A stretch of 64,000 nucleotides of DNA from NCBI GenBank assembly GCA_030693535.1, contig JAUYAL010000074.1, positions 1 through 64,000 of the forward strand, written 5' to 3'. The notes under the pieces were generated by a model. That model did not search any database, was not told where the DNA came from, and worked only from the letters and a program-made list of their open reading frames with translations. How positions within the stretch are numbered: position 1 is the stretch's first letter; the number at the start of each line of letters is the position of its first letter. This DNA comes from Methylotenera sp. (GTDB taxonomy: Bacteria; Pseudomonadota; Gammaproteobacteria; Burkholderiales; Methylophilaceae). This document shows, piece by piece, positions 37,635 to 46,120 of this stretch. The position numbers were made by a program, and so were the translations under genes.

Positions 37635-38102
37635 ATGAAACAAGTTCAAAAAGGTTTTACCTTAATCGAGTTAATGATTGTGGTAGCTATTATTGGTATT
37701 TTAGCCGCAATTGCAATTCCACAATATGGTGATTACACATCACGTACACGTGCTGCAGCAGCTTCAGCTGAACTAGGTGCAATTAAAACAAAAGCAGCTA
37801 GCTGTCTAGATGAAATGGCTGGTGTTATTACTTCATGTGATACCTTGGCTGAAATTGGTCTAGGTTCAATACAAACAACACTAAATATTTTAGCTGGTGC
37901 AACCTATGGTGCTGGTGGTGGTGGTCTTCAAATTAATGCGACTACTGGTGCTACTACTACTGCTGGTGTTGGTTTAACTTACATTGGTACTTATGCGCCA
38001 GTGCTAGGTGCTTCAGCGACTAGCTGGGTAAACACTGGTACTTCTTGCAATCCTCAACGTGGTTTCAAACCAGGTCAAGGTGGCTGCCCAGTAGTTCCAT
38101 AA
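37635..38102 (+). CDS. pilA: Type IV major pilin PilA
   Basis: A 155-aa type IVa prepilin. A short leader MKQVQKG is cut before [20 protein letters not shown], with the conserved Glu at mature position 5. The C-terminal disulfide loop spans [14 protein letters not shown]. The middle (about 95-125) is unusually rich in Gly, Thr and Ala, and the codon use there is biased to GGT/ACT. A Shine-Dalgarno AAAGGAAA is 7 bp from ATG. It is driven by the sigma-54 site at 37546 and followed by a terminator and a TfpX/TfpZ-like gene. Confidence 0.94.
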   Translation: MKQVQKGFTLIELMIVVAIIGILAAIAIPQYGDYTSRTRAAAASAELGAIKTKAASCLDEMAGVITSCDTLAEIGLGSIQTTLNILAGATYGAGGGGLQINATTGATTTAGVGLTYIGTYAPVLGASATSWVNTGTSCNPQRGFKPGQGGCPVVP

Positions 38103-38131
38103 TGTGATAGCTACTTTGATGGAATGAAATG

Positions 38132-38165
38132 GAATCGAGGGGTAGTGTAACAAAACCCTTGATTC
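38132..38165. repeat. Hairpin downstream of pilA
   Basis: Arms GAATCGAGGG (38132-38141) and CCCTTGATTC (38156-38165) pair with one G-T wobble around a 14-nt loop. It lacks a following T-run. It may protect the 3' end of the abundant pilA mRNA. Confidence 0.5.
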
Positions 38166-38195
38166 TAGTTTGGCTACATCACGGTCACAGTAACT

Positions 38196-38226
38196 AAAAC
38201 CACACCTTATAAAGTGTGGTTTTTAA
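38196..38226 (+). terminator. Rho-independent terminator after pilA
   Basis: Perfect arms AAAACCACAC (38196-38205) and GTGTGGTTTT (38214-38223) end in a T-run. It separates pilA from the accessory gene, so read-through or a second promoter is needed for the latter. Confidence 0.85.
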
Positions 38227-38312
38227 CTTTAGTGCGCCGTTTATCTTCAAGAAAAATTTTATTACAATACCAAGCTGAATTAGATACATCGAGATTAACT
38301 ACGGATTCTATA

Positions 38313-39065
38313 ATGAATAGATATAAAGCTGCCGGGATACATGCATTACTTAGCATTTTAATTGTCACTTCCATTATGGTTGCCATGTACTTACTATGGT
38401 ATCCAAATGAATATTTCTCACTGATGGGCGGCAAGTTATTAATCACGTTAATTGCTGGTGTTGATGTGTTTTTGGGGCCGTTACTCACGTTAATTGTGTA
38501 TCGACACGGCAAAAAAAGTCTCCGCTTCGATTTAGCCTGTATTGGTGTTGTACAAGTTGTAGCGATGTTATATGGCGGTTATGTAATGTTCGAATCACGC
38601 CCCGTTTTCACCGTATTCAATAAAGATAAATTTCAAATAGCTGCGGTTGTAGATATTTCGCCTGATGAATTAGCTAAAGCCAAGAATCCTCAATGGCAAA
38701 TACTTTCTATTACAGGTCCAGAACTTGTAGCCATAGGCACACCAGACATAAAAGATAAAAATGAAACCATGTTTGCAAAAGTAGAAAGTGCGAGTGCTTA
38801 TCGCTACCCAAGGCTTTATGATGAGTATAAAAATCACCTTGATAAAGTGATTAAATCTGGGAAACCGCTTGCGCGTTTATCTGAGGTTAGTGAAAAAAAT
38901 AAATTGGCCGTTGATCAGTTTATGAGTAAAAGTAAGCGCCCAGAAAGTGATTTTTTGTATTTACCAATCACTTCAGAGTTGGCGGAAATGTCGGTCATCG
39001 TAGATGCTAAAGCAGGCGATTTTATTGAAATAATTGACGCCATAAGCGAAACCTCAATAGAATAA
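38313..39065 (+). CDS. TfpX/TfpZ-family type IV pilin accessory protein
   Basis: A 250-aa membrane protein with four predicted N-terminal helices (about 9-120) and a soluble C-terminal domain. The segments MNRYKAAGIHALLSIL, AGVDVFLGPLLTLIVY and ESRPVFTVFNKDKFQIA are the pattern of TfpX/TfpZ proteins. In Moraxella and Pseudomonas relatives these are encoded next to pilin genes and are specific for the neighbouring pilin, helping its assembly. The start is ATG 38313, where the family pattern begins; the frame is open further upstream but runs through the pilA terminator. A hairpin follows at 39069. Confidence 0.82.
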   Translation: MNRYKAAGIHALLSILIVTSIMVAMYLLWYPNEYFSLMGGKLLITLIAGVDVFLGPLLTLIVYRHGKKSLRFDLACIGVVQVVAMLYGGYVMFESRPVFTVFNKDKFQIAAVVDISPDELAKAKNPQWQILSITGPELVAIGTPDIKDKNETMFAKVESASAYRYPRLYDEYKNHLDKVIKSGKPLARLSEVSEKNKLAVDQFMSKSKRPESDFLYLPITSELAEMSVIVDAKAGDFIEIIDAISETSIE

Positions 39066-39068
39066 AAC

Positions 39069-39101
39069 AATCAATCAGGGACAGCCTAACCCTAGTTGAT
39101 T
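39069..39101 (+). terminator. Candidate terminator after the pilin accessory gene
   Basis: The interrupted stem is AATCAA..AGGG with CCCT..TTGATT (39069-39080 and 39090-39101). The following DNA is T-rich only after five bases, so efficiency is uncertain. Confidence 0.5.
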
Positions 39102-39159
39102 CTCGACTTTTATTATTCCTTACATCAAAGCAAGATTATTAAAAAATGAAAGGAGCATT

Positions 39160-39408
39160 ATGTCATCCGCAACACTTACGTCTAAAGGGAAAATAACTAT
39201 TCCTGCTTCAGTTCGTGCGACCATGAACCTTGAGAGCGGAAGCAAAGTTGAGTTTGTAGAAAGAGGTAAAGGTTAATTCTTAATGGTTGCGGCTACTAGC
39301 CCAGTGCAAAATCTAAAAGGCTTGCTTCGCAAACCAAATGCTCCAGTTACAATAGAGCAAATGGACCAAATGATTGCATCGCGTGGCGAAACTAGCGGTA
39401 CAATTTAA
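39160..39408 (+). pseudogene. AbrB-family antitoxin with in-frame stop
   Basis: From ATG 39160 (Shine-Dalgarno AAAGGAG) the frame encodes MSSATLTSKGKITIPASVRA, the swapped-hairpin AbrB/MazE/VapB DNA-binding domain. TAA at 39274-39276 interrupts it after 38 codons. The same frame then continues to 39408 with FLMVAATSPVQNLKGLL and VTIEQMDQMIASRGE, the usual C-terminus of this antitoxin family. A single base change (to TAA) explains the lesion. It abuts the toxin relic (TAATG). A truncated 38-aa domain could still be made. Confidence 0.8.
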
Positions 39409-39563
39409 TGAATGGCTTAGATACTAACATCATCGTGCGTTATCTCGTACAGGACGATGCAGTGCAGTCGCAGATTTTGCTGATTGTCTCATTGAACATT
39501 CTGCCAATCACGCCAAATGTACTTACACCAAAACGTTTGACAGCAATGCTGTCTAGAATGTAA
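39408..39563 (+). pseudogene. PIN-domain (VapC-type) toxin with internal deletion
   Basis: ATG 39408 overlaps the antitoxin stop. The first codons MNGLDTNIIVRYLVQDDAVQ carry the first catalytic Asp of a PIN nuclease. The sequence then jumps, out of frame, to the normal PIN C-terminus: ADFADCLIEHSANHAKC and then TKTFDSNAV are readable at about 39469-39552. Some 80-90 central codons are gone, including other active-site acids, so the toxin is dead. The junction lies near gcagtcgcag (about 39463-39472). Confidence 0.8.
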
Positions 39564-39621
39564 CGCGTACTATTAGTTACATAGCAATTTAAAAACTTAT
39601 AATTTCATCTATGGACGTTGT

Positions 39622-40695
39622 TTAGCCATTATTCCTTGTGCCACCCGCCAATACGAATGCTTTCACACCACTCTGTACCAATACGAAGGCAGCGGCAGCG
39701 CTACGACGACCAGTCTGACAGTAAAGTATGTACGTTTTACTTCTGTCCAAGGTACTAGCTAAGTTGCGAATTTCATTCAGCGGTAAATTGATTGCACCTG
39801 CTATATGATCATATTTGTATTCAGATGGCAATCTAACATCAGCCCAAACTGCGCCTGTAGCTACTTTAGCTTCAGCATCCTTTAAACTAATTTGCGAAAT
39901 CAGCGGTGCTTTTAATAGCTCGATAAAATCTTGTTTATTTAAACGTAATAATTCACCATCAGTGCTCATCGTAATCGTTGCATTACGCTTATTGTCAGAG
40001 ACTAAAGCTTCTTCGCCAAATGAACTGCCTTCACTAAGTTCTGCCAATATGACGGCAGGTTGGCTTGCATCGACTATTCGACTCACTACGGCAGTACCGC
40101 TTTGAATTAGGTAATAATAATCACCTTCACCACCTTGCTGAATAATCACCTGCCCTGCCGTTACGTTAATGCTGCTCATGCGTTTAAACATCTCTTCAAC
40201 ATTAGCCGCGGGCAACTGACTAAACACGCCAACTTGTAGCTTAGCGACACTGAACACCCCTGTGTCATTAATCCAATCTCCAGCACTGCGCGCATGCTTG
40301 GCTGCTACTTTTTCCTGAGGATTTTTTGCCAAGCTATCGTTAGTTGATAGCTGATCCCATGTCATCATGATGTCGAGTAAATCCATATCGATACGCAAAA
40401 TATCAACATCAGTTAAGGCAATGGTATCTTTAATTTTGCTATTACTATTAATTGGGTGTTTGGCTGGCTCAGTACCCCCGCGTAATATGGTCTTATCTTC
40501 ATCATTGAAACGTAGGCCTAAGTCACCTTTAATTAAATAAAGCGCTTGTGCTGCTTTAGTAATATTCATCCGCAACGGATCAATATCTTTATTAACAGTT
40601 TCTACAAAACATAAGGCAGCCAGCTCTTTTTTACGCCCCACAGAAAGCCTAGCAATTGGTTCTAATTGCTCTAATAATTGGTCGGCTATTGCCAT
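39622..40695 (-). CDS. Cyclic nucleotide-binding / rhodanese protein
   Basis: A 357-aa soluble protein. A degenerate cNMP-binding-like domain (about 10-110) is followed by an intact one (about 155-270). Its phosphate-binding cassette EGSSFGEEALVSDNKRNATI keeps the Gly, Glu and Arg that contact cyclic nucleotide. A C-terminal rhodanese domain (about 275-357) has the catalytic Cys in LYCQTGRRSAAA. It lies 73 bp downstream of a cyclic nucleotide phosphodiesterase and a CHASE2 cyclase on the same strand. I infer that cAMP binding controls a sulfur-transfer or redox output. No helix-turn-helix is present, so it is not a CRP-type regulator. Confidence 0.88.
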   Translation of the reverse strand: MAIADQLLEQLEPIARLSVGRKKELAALCFVETVNKDIDPLRMNITKAAQALYLIKGDLGLRFNDEDKTILRGGTEPAKHPINSNSKIKDTIALTDVDILRIDMDLLDIMMTWDQLSTNDSLAKNPQEKVAAKHARSAGDWINDTGVFSVAKLQVGVFSQLPAANVEEMFKRMSSINVTAGQVIIQQGGEGDYYYLIQSGTAVVSRIVDASQPAVILAELSEGSSFGEEALVSDNKRNATITMSTDGELLRLNKQDFIELLKAPLISQISLKDAEAKVATGAVWADVRLPSEYKYDHIAGAINLPLNEIRNLASTLDRSKTYILYCQTGRRSAAAAFVLVQSGVKAFVLAGGTRNNG

Positions 40696-40768
40696 AATTA
40701 ACCCTGAAATTAAGACCTGAAATTAAAAATTAGTAATCTAGCGCAAAACCTTACAATAGCTAACTCTA

Positions 40769-41614
40769 TTAAGTTCGACCTTGTAAACGCTGTCTATATA
40801 GCTTTAAAATTTGATTTTTTCTTAATGCTTGTATTGGCAGTTTAAAATGATTATTAGAAATTTCTTGCATAATGCTTTTGCTTTCGCCCGGCTTTAGGTG
40901 CGTAATGTAGATTTCAACAGCTTGTTGCATATTGCTTGCATCCAACTTACCCAACTCTGTAATCAGTAAAGATGGGCAAAGATGCTTAGATAATTTAGCC
41001 AATTCAAGCTCGCTATTACTAAATGCCGTTTCAATAATGAGATATTTAAGATTTTTAATCTTATTAATCTCAAGCCATAGCGCATCACATGTCGTGGTAT
41101 CGCCAGTAAAGACTAAACTAGCCTCACCACTATCAACATGATAACCCACTGCAGGCACTACATGATTTGCAGGTAATGGTGTGAATTTTCGACCATTCAA
41201 GGTAAAAGTCTCACCCAATTTTACTTCATTGTAAATTAGCAATGGCTGAGTCATATCTGGAATAACGTTGAAATCTGGCCATATTTTCCAATTAAAAATA
41301 TGGGTGCGTAGCGTAGTAATTGTCTCTATGGTGGCATGGACTGTTACAGGCTTAGCACGAAAACCCATCACTGTGTCGAGCAAGAACGGTAAGAAGGCAA
41401 TATGATCTAAATGTGAATGTGTAATAAAAATATGATCAATAGCTAGCAACTCATCCATAGACAAATCACCTAGGCCTGTACCTGCGTCTATTAAAATATC
41501 ACTATCCACTAGTATGGAAGTGGTGCGCAATTCCCCGCCAATACCGCCGCTACAGCCAAGTATTTTTATTTGTATGATCTCATTCGCATCAGTCATCGGT
41601 TTTTTCATCGACAA
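40769..41614 (-). CDS. Class II 3',5'-cyclic-nucleotide phosphodiesterase, metallo-beta-lactamase fold
   Basis: A 281-aa metal-dependent hydrolase. ILGCSGGIGGELRTTS starts the fold near residue 18, THSHLDH near 85 is the zinc motif, and ANHVVPAVGY and VFTGDTTTC give further ligands. The HxHLDH form and the LGCSGG start match class II cyclic nucleotide phosphodiesterases. It lies between the cyclase (47 bp) and the cNMP-binding protein (73 bp). It would end the signal that the cyclase makes. A general MBL hydrolase is the alternative. Confidence 0.82.
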   Translation of the reverse strand: MSMKKPMTDANEIIQIKILGCSGGIGGELRTTSILVDSDILIDAGTGLGDLSMDELLAIDHIFITHSHLDHIAFLPFLLDTVMGFRAKPVTVHATIETITTLRTHIFNWKIWPDFNVIPDMTQPLLIYNEVKLGETFTLNGRKFTPLPANHVVPAVGYHVDSGEASLVFTGDTTTCDALWLEINKIKNLKYLIIETAFSNSELELAKLSKHLCPSLLITELGKLDASNMQQAVEIYITHLKPGESKSIMQEISNNHFKLPIQALRKNQILKLYRQRLQGRT

Positions 41615-41661
41615 GCTCCAAATTACCTTTTTAGAAACTTCATCCCAAGAATTTTAATGGG

Positions 41662-43926
41662 TTATTTAGTTTCAAAATTAAAAACACCATCCCAGTTGCT
41701 TTCCGGTGGGTTTTTTCTAAAATGTGCAATTCTCTTTATATACATCTCATACACATAGCGCTGTGGTTCAAGCTTTTGCAAGTTAATCAACTGCATCTCT
41801 GCCAAATCCCAACTTTGACTACGGTATAGTTTAAGCGCTTCGCGATAGAGCCTCAAGCTATCTTTTGTCAATTTGTCCAATTGAGCCTCTTCACAAATTG
41901 GTTCAAAAATGGCAACTGGCTTATCTTTACCTTTTACGCGTACAACATCTAACTCACGATAAGCAAATTCTGGCACTTGCTCTTTAGTAAATTCGCTCAC
42001 AATAATATGTACACCATAATTCTTTGTCAAACTTTCTAATCTTGAACCCAAGTTCACTGCATCTCCCATAATGGTATATGCCATACGGAACTCAGAGCCC
42101 ATGTTACCAACAATCATTTCTCCCGTGTTAAGCCCTACACCAATATTAATTGGTGGCCAGCCTTTGGTAGCGAAGTCTTGCTGTAATTTTTCTAAAGCAA
42201 CAATCATACTAATTGCTGCTTGAAGGGCATGTTTTGCATGGTTATTATCGGGCAATGGCGCACCCCAAAAAGCCATAATGGCGTCACCCATGTACTTATC
42301 TATGGTGCCTCGATTGTCATGAATAATATGCGTCATCGGTGTTAGAAACGCATTCATTAATTGCGTCAGTTCTTTAGGATCTAAACCTTCTGAAATTGTT
42401 GTAAAGCCACGTACATCAGAAAAAAGTACGGTCATTTCACGGCTCTCACCTTCCAAGCTAAACGATTCAGGGTTTTTAGCCATTTCATCCACAAGCTCTG
42501 GTGGTACATATTGTCCAAACAAACCAGCAAGTTGACGCTTGCCGCGCGATTCTACAAAAAAACCATACGACATATTAATAAAATAAATTGATGCAATCAT
42601 CACCAGCAGAGAAGCCAACGGCAGCACTAAATTAGCTTGTTGCCAAGCAGATAGGTTTAACGCTACAACACAAATAGTTGTTCCCAATGTAACTAGCGTC
42701 GCCCACATCGGGCTTAGCAGAGGCAACATCACACCTAAAAACAAACCAACTAATAAGAGCAATAAAAATTCTGCGCCTAATGTATAAGCTGGGTGCTCCT
42801 TAATATTGTTATCTAATATTCCAGCAATCATATTTGCGTGTATCTCAACCCCTGCATAAATATTTTGTACAGGTGTTGCGCGCAAATCCATTAGACCCGC
42901 TGCTGTTGTGCCTAGAAGCACAATTTTATTTTTTAATTCAGATGGGTCAACTTTATTATTAAGTACGTCAGTGGCTGACACATACAGAAAACTACCTTGT
43001 GGTCCACGATATGGAATAAGTGCTGATACTTGCTCATTCACTGGGATTTTGTGATTACCCAGTTTCAGCCATTCCAAGCCAGAGTACTGCTTACCGACAC
43101 CTAGACCCTCTGCATAAACTGCTTCGACTTTATTAACGCTACTCTTGCCTGGATTATTTTCGCCACCAGCCAATGCTGCACGCGCCACAGCGACTGACAA
43201 AGACTCATACATTTTGCCATCATATTTAATGAGCATAGGCACTTTGCGTGAAATACCATCTTCATCCGGATCAGGGTTAAAGTGGCCGGCCGTATTTGCG
43301 TTGTTTTGCAGAACAGCTAAATTAGCACCAAAGCCAGTTGCCTCCATAAATTTAATATTCTTGCCTTTAAAACTACCCTCGACAAAAGATGCCGGGGGTA
43401 ACACTCCGCTAGCAATAGCTTCTGCATCACGTAAGAAAAAATAGCCTAAAACTACGTTACGATTTTTCAAGCTATTTGCAAACACTTGATCATAATCTAA
43501 CGTTGGTCTTAATTTATCGATCGCCTGACTGAATGCTGGGTCACTTGATAGGTATTTAGCTTTAATATCTTCTAAGCTTTTAAGACCAGAACTTTCATCT
43601 TTTTCAGCAAATACCACATCGAAACCTAACACATTGACGTGGTAATCATCAAACAGCTTGTCGACTAAACTAGCTAATTTATTACGGCCCCAAGGCCAGC
43701 GACCCTGTTCTTTTAAACTTTTTTCATCAATATCTATAATGACAATACGCTCATCCACTTTGCCAGGCATGAGCATATTAAGCCGCGTATCATAAGTGAA
43801 ATTTTCAAGCCGGTTTATTGACGACAAATTGATAACACCACTGGCATTAAGTAACATTAGCAGAATGATGGCCATGCTTAATGCAAAACGTACACCATGC
43901 CGCGATAAAAGTGCAATGATATTCAT
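41662..43926 (-). CDS. CHASE2-domain adenylate cyclase
   Basis: A 754-aa class III cyclase. An N-terminal helix (about 12-32) leads to a periplasmic CHASE2 sensor (about 35-385), three helices (about 390-460) and the cyclase domain (about 480-690). Metal-binding LFSDVRGFTTIS has Asp, and a second Asp is in DKYMGDAIMAFWG. The Lys of DKYMGD and the Thr of YTIMGDAVN are the pair that favours ATP over GTP. NLGSRLE gives the transition-state Asn/Arg. It is the first gene of a three-gene cyclic-nucleotide unit. Ligand of the sensor is unknown. Confidence 0.92.
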   Translation of the reverse strand: MNIIALLSRHGVRFALSMAIILLMLLNASGVINLSSINRLENFTYDTRLNMLMPGKVDERIVIIDIDEKSLKEQGRWPWGRNKLASLVDKLFDDYHVNVLGFDVVFAEKDESSGLKSLEDIKAKYLSSDPAFSQAIDKLRPTLDYDQVFANSLKNRNVVLGYFFLRDAEAIASGVLPPASFVEGSFKGKNIKFMEATGFGANLAVLQNNANTAGHFNPDPDEDGISRKVPMLIKYDGKMYESLSVAVARAALAGGENNPGKSSVNKVEAVYAEGLGVGKQYSGLEWLKLGNHKIPVNEQVSALIPYRGPQGSFLYVSATDVLNNKVDPSELKNKIVLLGTTAAGLMDLRATPVQNIYAGVEIHANMIAGILDNNIKEHPAYTLGAEFLLLLLVGLFLGVMLPLLSPMWATLVTLGTTICVVALNLSAWQQANLVLPLASLLVMIASIYFINMSYGFFVESRGKRQLAGLFGQYVPPELVDEMAKNPESFSLEGESREMTVLFSDVRGFTTISEGLDPKELTQLMNAFLTPMTHIIHDNRGTIDKYMGDAIMAFWGAPLPDNNHAKHALQAAISMIVALEKLQQDFATKGWPPINIGVGLNTGEMIVGNMGSEFRMAYTIMGDAVNLGSRLESLTKNYGVHIIVSEFTKEQVPEFAYRELDVVRVKGKDKPVAIFEPICEEAQLDKLTKDSLRLYREALKLYRSQSWDLAEMQLINLQKLEPQRYVYEMYIKRIAHFRKNPPESNWDGVFNFETK

Positions 43927-43955
43927 CAGTACTTTAATTCCAAGTGATTGTTATT

Positions 43956-43985
43956 GATATATTTTTAGCTTTAGCTTTAATACAA
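43956..43985 (-). promoter_or_regulatory. Candidate promoter of the cyclase operon
   Basis: Minus-strand TTGTAT (43980-43985) and TATATC (43956-43961) are separated by 18 bp, about 30 bp upstream of the cyclase start. The spacer holds a short direct repeat (agctaaagctaaa). Match only. Confidence 0.4.
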
Positions 43986-44086
43986 TGTTATGATTTAAAC
44001 TACTTTTTAACAGCATATCGCATATCTTAATTTTTTAATAGTAATGTTGTGCACGCTTATACGTCACTCGTTCCCCTAACATTCAG

Positions 44087-44770
44087 ATGATTCCAACAAT
44101 GAAATACAAATCTCCTTTAGAACTATCTAGCCCTCTCAGCAAAAACATAAACGCTAGCGTCATATGGCTACACGGCCTTGGTGCTGACGGCTATGATTTT
44201 GAGCCTATTGTAAATAAACTTGCCATAGCCAATGTGAGATTTATTCTGCCTCATGCGCCAGAAATGTCAATTACCCGCAATAGCGGTTATATCATGCCAG
44301 CTTGGTATGACTTATATGGAGAGCCTAACAATAAAACTGGCTATAGCTTAGAGGATGAAGCAGGCATTATCGCTAGCCAACAATACATTAACAAACTGAT
44401 AGAAGAGGAAATTAATCGAGGCATCCCTAGTGAGCGCATTATCATCGCAGGCTTCTCTCAAGGTGGCGCAATTGCTTTATATACAGCATTACGCTATCCA
44501 CAAAAACTTGGGGGGATTTTGGCGTTATCCACTTACATGCCGATTAAAGCCAAACTCAGCGCGGAAGCTCATCCAGCCAATGCGGACATTCCGATTTTCA
44601 TGGCACATGGTGTTTTTGATGAGGTAATTAGCTTGGATATGTGCAAAATCTCACTCGCTGCTTTACAAATTAGTCATTTTTCAGTGAGTTGGCATGAATA
44701 CAATATGGCACATTCTGTTTGTAATGAAGAGATTGATGATATTCGGCAATTTTTAAAGCAAGTTTTGTAG
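44087..44770 (+). CDS. Alpha/beta-hydrolase carboxylesterase
   Basis: A 227-aa esterase of the phospholipase/carboxylesterase (YpfH/EstB) family. WLHGLGADGYDFEPIV near residue 26 forms the oxyanion region, GFSQGGAIALY near 121 holds the nucleophile Ser, and the Asp (GVFDEVI) and His (MAHSVC) complete the triad. The length is typical. It is divergent from the cyclase and followed by a hairpin terminator. The natural substrate is unknown. Confidence 0.92.
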   Translation: MIPTMKYKSPLELSSPLSKNINASVIWLHGLGADGYDFEPIVNKLAIANVRFILPHAPEMSITRNSGYIMPAWYDLYGEPNNKTGYSLEDEAGIIASQQYINKLIEEEINRGIPSERIIIAGFSQGGAIALYTALRYPQKLGGILALSTYMPIKAKLSAEAHPANADIPIFMAHGVFDEVISLDMCKISLAALQISHFSVSWHEYNMAHSVCNEEIDDIRQFLKQVL

Positions 44771-44791
44771 CAGGATTTGGTAGAATATTAG

Positions 44792-44814
44792 ATTCTTACA
44801 CTCTAAGAATTTTT
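44792..44814 (+). terminator. Candidate terminator after the esterase
   Basis: ATTCTTA (44792-44798) and TAAGAAT (44804-44810) with a 5-nt loop are followed by TTTT. The stem is AT-rich, so it may be weak. Confidence 0.5.
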
Positions 44815-44840
44815 AAGAAGAATTATTACGAATTATTGCT

Positions 44841-45113
44841 ATGACACTCTCAAAAGCCAAAACCACTTCTAAATTACCTGCCGAAAGTTCAATTAAAGAA
44901 CCAAAAGATTTTGAGCATGCATTTGCTGAATTAGAAAGCATAGTCGCACAAATGGAATCAGGGCAAATGGCTTTAGAAACATCTCTTGTCGCTTATCAGC
45001 GTGGCAATACACTTCTGCAGTTTTGTCAAAAATCACTTGCAGATGTAGAACAACAAGTACAAATTCTAAATGAGCGCAATCAACTAGTACAGTTTAAGTC
45101 TCAAGATGAATAA
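44841..45113 (+). CDS. xseB: Exodeoxyribonuclease VII small subunit
   Basis: A 90-aa helical protein. FEHAFAELESIVAQMESGQM and the SLVAYQRGNTLLQFCQ region are the family pattern. It joins XseA to form the single-strand-specific exonuclease VII. Its stop overlaps the ispA start by one base (TAATG). The xseB-ispA-dxs order is conserved in proteobacteria and is kept here. Confidence 0.95.
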   Translation: MTLSKAKTTSKLPAESSIKEPKDFEHAFAELESIVAQMESGQMALETSLVAYQRGNTLLQFCQKSLADVEQQVQILNERNQLVQFKSQDE

Positions 45114-46039
45114 TGATGAGTAGTTTTCATCTTTCTGATACAGCAGACCAAAATTTTAGTTCTTGGGCTTCAAGTATGCAGTCCCGCATTGAACGTATGC
45201 TTGATATCACTTTACCGCCGCCTGACTTATCGCCAATTAACTTACATAGCGCTATGCGCTATAGCACATTGGGTGGAGGGAAGCGTGTTCGAGCCCTTCT
45301 TTGTTATGCTACAGCCGAATTTTGCGAAACTGACCTTGCTATTGCTGACGCCGCCGCCATTGCCGTTGAACTGATACATGCATACTCATTAGTGCATGAC
45401 GACATGCCATGTATGGATAACGATGATTTACGTAGAGGCAAACCAAGTTGCCACAAACAATATGATGAACCAACAGCGCTTTTAGTAGGAGACTCTTTGC
45501 AAAGTTTGGCTTTTGAGGTGTTATCTCAGCCTGAACTTTTTGAAAACGCAAGCCTACTTGTAAATAAACAAATTCACATGCTTAATATCTTAGCAAATGC
45601 ATCTGGCTCAAAGGGAATGGCGGGGGGGCAGGCTATAGACTTAAGTTCTGTAGGCAAACCTCTCAGCCAAATTGAGCTTGAATCTATGCATCACTTAAAA
45701 ACAGGTGCGCTGATTCAAGCCTCTATTTTACTTGGTGCGCTTAATGGCTCCATTTCACAGTTAGCAGCGGTTCGCACTTTCGCATCCAATATTGGTCTTG
45801 CGTTTCAGGTTATTGATGATATTTTAGATGTAGAAGCAAATTCCAGCACATTAGGTAAAACTGCGGGTAAAGACGCAAACAGTAATAAACCAACTTATGT
45901 GACTATTTTAGGTTTAGAAGTTGCCAAGCAGCACGCCCTGAATCTATATGAAAATGCTATTGTTGCAATTGCTCCATTTGGCAATAATTCCCTGCGATTA
46001 CGAGAGTTAGCTGGATTCATTACGCAGCGTAGTTTTTAG
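45113..46039 (+). CDS. ispA: Farnesyl diphosphate synthase
   Basis: A 308-aa prenyltransferase that makes C15 isoprenoid precursors for ubiquinone and undecaprenyl carriers. Two Asp-rich motifs bind Mg-diphosphate: DDMPCMDND near residue 98 and DDILD near 240. GGKRVRALL near 54 binds the homoallylic substrate. It is coupled to xseB and precedes dxs by 81 bp. Confidence 0.95.
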   Translation: MMSSFHLSDTADQNFSSWASSMQSRIERMLDITLPPPDLSPINLHSAMRYSTLGGGKRVRALLCYATAEFCETDLAIADAAAIAVELIHAYSLVHDDMPCMDNDDLRRGKPSCHKQYDEPTALLVGDSLQSLAFEVLSQPELFENASLLVNKQIHMLNILANASGSKGMAGGQAIDLSSVGKPLSQIELESMHHLKTGALIQASILLGALNGSISQLAAVRTFASNIGLAFQVIDDILDVEANSSTLGKTAGKDANSNKPTYVTILGLEVAKQHALNLYENAIVAIAPFGNNSLRLRELAGFITQRSF

Positions 46040-46120
46040 TCATGTTTTATTTTTATTGATACAAATTATTCTTATGTCTAAGTTACACATTTTATTCATT
46101 ACTTTGTCATACTCTCAACT

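Noticed and set aside
38214..38312. Upstream extension of the pilin accessory gene
   Set aside because: The frame is open back to 38214, but it runs across the pilA terminator. The family start fits ATG 38313.
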